A stretch of 8,916 nt of DNA, taken from assembly GCA_023458595.1 (NCBI GenBank), contig JAEWYT010000042.1, positions 1-8,916 of the forward strand, in the 5' to 3' direction. The translations under genes and the position numbers were made by a program. The DNA comes from Pseudomonadota bacterium. Lineage in GTDB: Bacteria; Pseudomonadota; Alphaproteobacteria; Rhizobiales; Tepidamorphaceae. Numbering within the stretch: the stretch's first letter is position 1; each line of letters starts with the position of its first letter. Positions 7,425 through 8,916 of this stretch are shown one piece after another. The notes beneath the pieces were generated by a model. It saw nothing but the letters and a program-made list of their open reading frames with translations. It was not told where the DNA came from and did not search any database.

Positions 7425-7858
7425 CGATGACGGGGGATTCCATGGAATGCGTATGGCGCAACCGGGTGGGGAACGCCCGGGGGTTCTCGCTCATCGAGTT
7501 GATGGTGGTCGTCGCCATCATCGGCATCCTCGCGTCCATCGCGCTGCCGGCTTATACCGAGCACATGCGCAAGGCCCGTCGGGCGGCGGGCAGCGCGTGC
7601 CTGGTGACGATGTCCCAGCAACTCGAACGTTTCTATACGGCGCGCCTGACCTATAGCGGTGCGCCGGCGGCTTCGGTGCTGGATGATCGCTGCGAGCCGG
7701 ACGCCCGCGACTCGTACCGTTTCGTTAACGCCGCATACGGCGCAAAGTCATACACGCTTACCGCTGAGCCGATCGGGCGTCAGCAAGGCGACTCCTGCGG
7801 AGATCTCGGCCTCACCCATGCGGGGGTCAAATCCCCGGCAACGGCTGGTTGCTGGTGA
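7421..7858 (+). CDS. pilE: Minor type IV pilin PilE
   Basis: Last gene of the operon: a PilE-type minor pilin of 145 residues from the ATG overlapping the pilY1 stop. AGGAG at 7413-7417 is only 3 bases away, so ATG 7427 (9 bases) is a good alternative; ATG 7442 is also possible. Cleavage is at NARG|FSLIELMVVVAIIGI with Glu at +5. The helix runs into SIALPAYTEHMRKARRA, then a short globular domain with SQQLERFYTARLTYSG and an ending ATAGCW. Four cysteines lie in the mature part (SAC, DRC, DSC, GCW). Such PilE proteins link the minor-pilin tip complex to the major pilin shaft; this is not the major pilin PilA. A terminator follows at once. Confidence 0.92.
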   Translation: MTMTGDSMECVWRNRVGNARGFSLIELMVVVAIIGILASIALPAYTEHMRKARRAAGSACLVTMSQQLERFYTARLTYSGAPAASVLDDRCEPDARDSYRFVNAAYGAKSYTLTAEPIGRQQGDSCGDLGLTHAGVKSPATAGCW

Positions 7859-7863
7859 GAAAC

Positions 7864-7895
7864 AAAAAAGCCCGCGGCAAGCCGCGGGCTTTTTT
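7864..7895. terminator. Bidirectional intrinsic terminator
   Basis: A perfect GC stem GCCCGCGGC (7870-7878) and GCCGCGGGC (7881-7889) surrounds AA. It is flanked by six A on the left and six T on the right, so it works as an intrinsic terminator in both directions. It starts 5 bases after the pilE stop and lies 11 bases past the 3' end of the opposing tRNA-Asn gene, closing both units. Confidence 0.95.
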
Positions 7896-7906
7896 ACATC
7901 CGAATC

Positions 7907-7983
7907 TGGCGCCCGAAGTTGGACTCGAACCAACGACCCCCTGATTAACAGTCAAGTGCTCTAACCGGCTGAGCTATTCGGGC
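7907..7983 (-). tRNA. tRNA-Asn(GTT)
   Basis: The reverse strand folds as a full cloverleaf. The acceptor pairs GCCCGAA with TTCGGGC. The D arm is GCTCAGCCGGTTAGAGC. The anticodon arm CTTGA-CTGTTAA-TCAGG carries GTT, which reads Asn codons. The T arm is GTTGG-TTCGAGT-CCAAC. The discriminator base is G and the CCA end is encoded (7909-7907). It is a single gene with its own promoter and a shared downstream terminator. Confidence 0.97.
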
Positions 7984-7993
7984 GGGGCTGGGA

Positions 7994-8022
7994 ATTGTAG
8001 ACGCCGTTCGGGCAGCCGGCAA
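7994..8022 (-). promoter_or_regulatory. Sigma-70 promoter of tRNA-Asn
   Basis: On the minus strand TTGCCG (8022-8017) and TACAAT (7999-7994) are separated by exactly 17 bases. Transcription would begin about 5 bases before the tRNA 5' end. The C/G-rich bases after the -10 resemble the discriminator of stringently controlled stable-RNA promoters; that last point is an inference. Confidence 0.75.
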
Positions 8023-8040
8023 GCCGCTGGCCCATCAGGT

Positions 8041-8571
8041 TCAGGCGGGGCAGGGCGCAGGGGCGGCCGGCCGGAACGACCGTGGGCGCCCCATGTTGTT
8101 CACGATCACGGCCCCGAGCAGGCTGCCCTCGGCGCTGCACACGGAGATGGCGATGTTGCTGCCGGCGCTGCGTCCGTCGGGCAGGTAGCGTACCCGGGGC
8201 CTGCCGGTGGTCGAAACCACCCGTAGCCGAGACGGCCCTGGGGCAGACTCGACCCGCAGGATCTCGTCCGCCGCATCCGGCCGGAAGTTGCCGTCCCGGT
8301 CCAGGAACAGCATCCAGCCGCCGCTCCAGTCGGTGCCGGTGTCGCAGGTGGCGCCGCTCCGCGAGGGACAGAGGACCGCGGGCCTGCGGTAGGTAATGGC
8401 GGCCATCCTCGCCAGTTGCATCTGCGTGGACAGCGTGCCCATCGCGGCGCTGGCCCGCTGTCGCTCCAGCAGTCCGCTGAAGGCCGGTACCGCGACCGCT
8501 GCGAACACCGCCACGAGGGCGGTCGTCAGTACCGTCTCGACCAGCGTGAATCCCCGCATCCGTGCGTCCAT
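8041..8571 (-). CDS. fimT: FimT-like GspH-family pilin, putative DNA-binding competence pilin
   Basis: Stand-alone prepilin of the GspH/FimT family, 176 residues from ATG 8571. That start is chosen because GGAGGG (8584-8579) lies 7 bases upstream and gives a short leader, MDARMRG|FTLVETV, with Glu12 at +5. ATGs at 8592 and 8586 lack a good ribosome site. The GspH domain shows AVLCPSRSG, then DWSGGWMLFLDRDGN and an ISVC strand. The tail holds GRPR (161-164) followed by SFR, a basic GRxR segment of the kind reported in FimT proteins that bind DNA during transformation. Separation from the operon fits fimT, which is also apart from fimU in Pseudomonas. A DNA-uptake role is inferred. Divergent from uvrB; the tRNA-Asn promoter lies just past its stop. 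Confidence 0.85.
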   Translation of the reverse strand: MDARMRGFTLVETVLTTALVAVFAAVAVPAFSGLLERQRASAAMGTLSTQMQLARMAAITYRRPAVLCPSRSGATCDTGTDWSGGWMLFLDRDGNFRPDAADEILRVESAPGPSRLRVVSTTGRPRVRYLPDGRSAGSNIAISVCSAEGSLLGAVIVNNMGRPRSFRPAAPAPCPA

Positions 8572-8722
8572 CACATCGCCCTCCATGGCCATGGGAGCGC
8601 TCAGGATGAACGGGGGCGCGCCCGCGCGCCGTCGGACGCGGGCGGCCGCCGGGGTAGGAAAACGCCGCTTCCGTCCCCATCACGGACACTCGCTAAACTG
8701 GCCTCCCGCCCCCGCGTTCCCC
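8572..8722. promoter_or_regulatory. Divergent region between fimT-like gene and uvrB
   Basis: About 150 bases with two perfect 10-bp GC palindromes, GGGCGCGCCC (8614-8623) and GGCGGCCGCC (8641-8650). A possible uvrB -10, TAAACT (8694-8699), sits about 23 bases before its ATG with only a poor -35. I see no LexA-type box (neither CTGT-N8-ACAG nor a TTAG-type palindrome). The fimT-like side has a ribosome site but no clear promoter. Confidence 0.4.
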
Positions 8723-8916
8723 ATGTCCGAGACCCTGCACCCCGCCACCTTCCAGCTCGTCGCCCCCTACCAGCCCGCCGGCGACCAGCCGCAGGCCATC
8801 GAGAAGCTGGTCGATGGCTTCGAGAGCGGGCTGGCGCGGCAGACCCTGCTGGGCGTGACCGGCTCGGGCAAGACCTACACGATCGCCAACGTGATCCAGC
8901 AGGTGCAGAAGCCGAC
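8723..8916 (+). CDS. uvrB: UvrABC excision repair subunit UvrB (N-terminal part)
   Basis: Start of the nucleotide-excision-repair helicase UvrB, cut by the window edge after 64 codons and 2 bases. The family's usual length is about 670 residues. MSETLHPATFQLVAPY leads to PAGDQPQAIEKL, the conserved UvrB opening, then the Walker A motif GVTGSGKT (residues 44-51) and YTIANVI. UvrB receives damaged DNA from UvrA and recruits UvrC. The start is fixed by the conserved N-terminus; no Shine-Dalgarno sequence lies in the C-rich leader before it. Confidence 0.95.
   Translation, partial: MSETLHPATFQLVAPYQPAGDQPQAIEKLVDGFESGLARQTLLGVTGSGKTYTIANVIQQVQKP

Noticed and set aside
7907..7983. tRNA-Asn as an integration site for a mobile element
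   Set aside because: No repeat of the tRNA 3' end, integrase or foreign-looking cargo is present in the window.

Overview
The window is high-GC DNA with strong G/C bias at third codon positions. Its core is a complete type IV pilus (T4P) minor-pilin operon of the gammaproteobacterial kind, fimU-pilV-pilW-pilX-pilY1-pilE. The gene order, the lack of a pilY2, and the neighbouring tRNA-Asn, lone FimT-type pilin and uvrB suggest a member of the Xanthomonadaceae/Lysobacteraceae (Lysobacter, Luteimonas or a relative). That taxonomic call is an inference from general family knowledge; no search was run.

Layout. Bases 1-125 hold the 3' end of a plus-strand gene I could not identify. It converges on a minus-strand membrane histidine kinase of the LytS/AlgZ(FimS) family (195-1229). 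The kinase is divergent from the pilin operon and shares a short upstream region with it. The operon runs on the plus strand from 1372 to 7858. Its genes are packed with 4-7 bp overlaps, except for a gap of about 44 bp before pilY1. It ends at a near-perfect bidirectional hairpin terminator (7864-7895), which also serves the minus-strand tRNA-Asn(GTT) (7907-7983). The tRNA has a clear -10/-35 promoter. Further right is a second, lone FimT/GspH-type prepilin on the minus strand (8041-8571). It is divergent from uvrB, whose first 64 codons close the window.

How the parts fit. FimU, PilV, PilW, PilX and PilE carry class III prepilin leaders. They would be cleaved and N-methylated by PilD, then form the priming and tip complex of the pilus. 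PilY1, a secreted protein with a von Willebrand A module and a PilC-type beta-propeller, would cap the tip. The lone FimT-like pilin ends in a GRxR-containing basic tail, the motif linked to DNA binding by competence pilins, and the operon copy lacks it. In Pseudomonas aeruginosa a FimS/AlgR two-component system activates this same operon, so a FimS-like kinase beside it is suggestive. No response regulator is seen in the window.

The system itself is known. The less routine points are a PilY1 insert with a PPC-like beta-sandwich look and distinct codon use, the split between the two GspH-type pilins, and the kinase without a visible partner.
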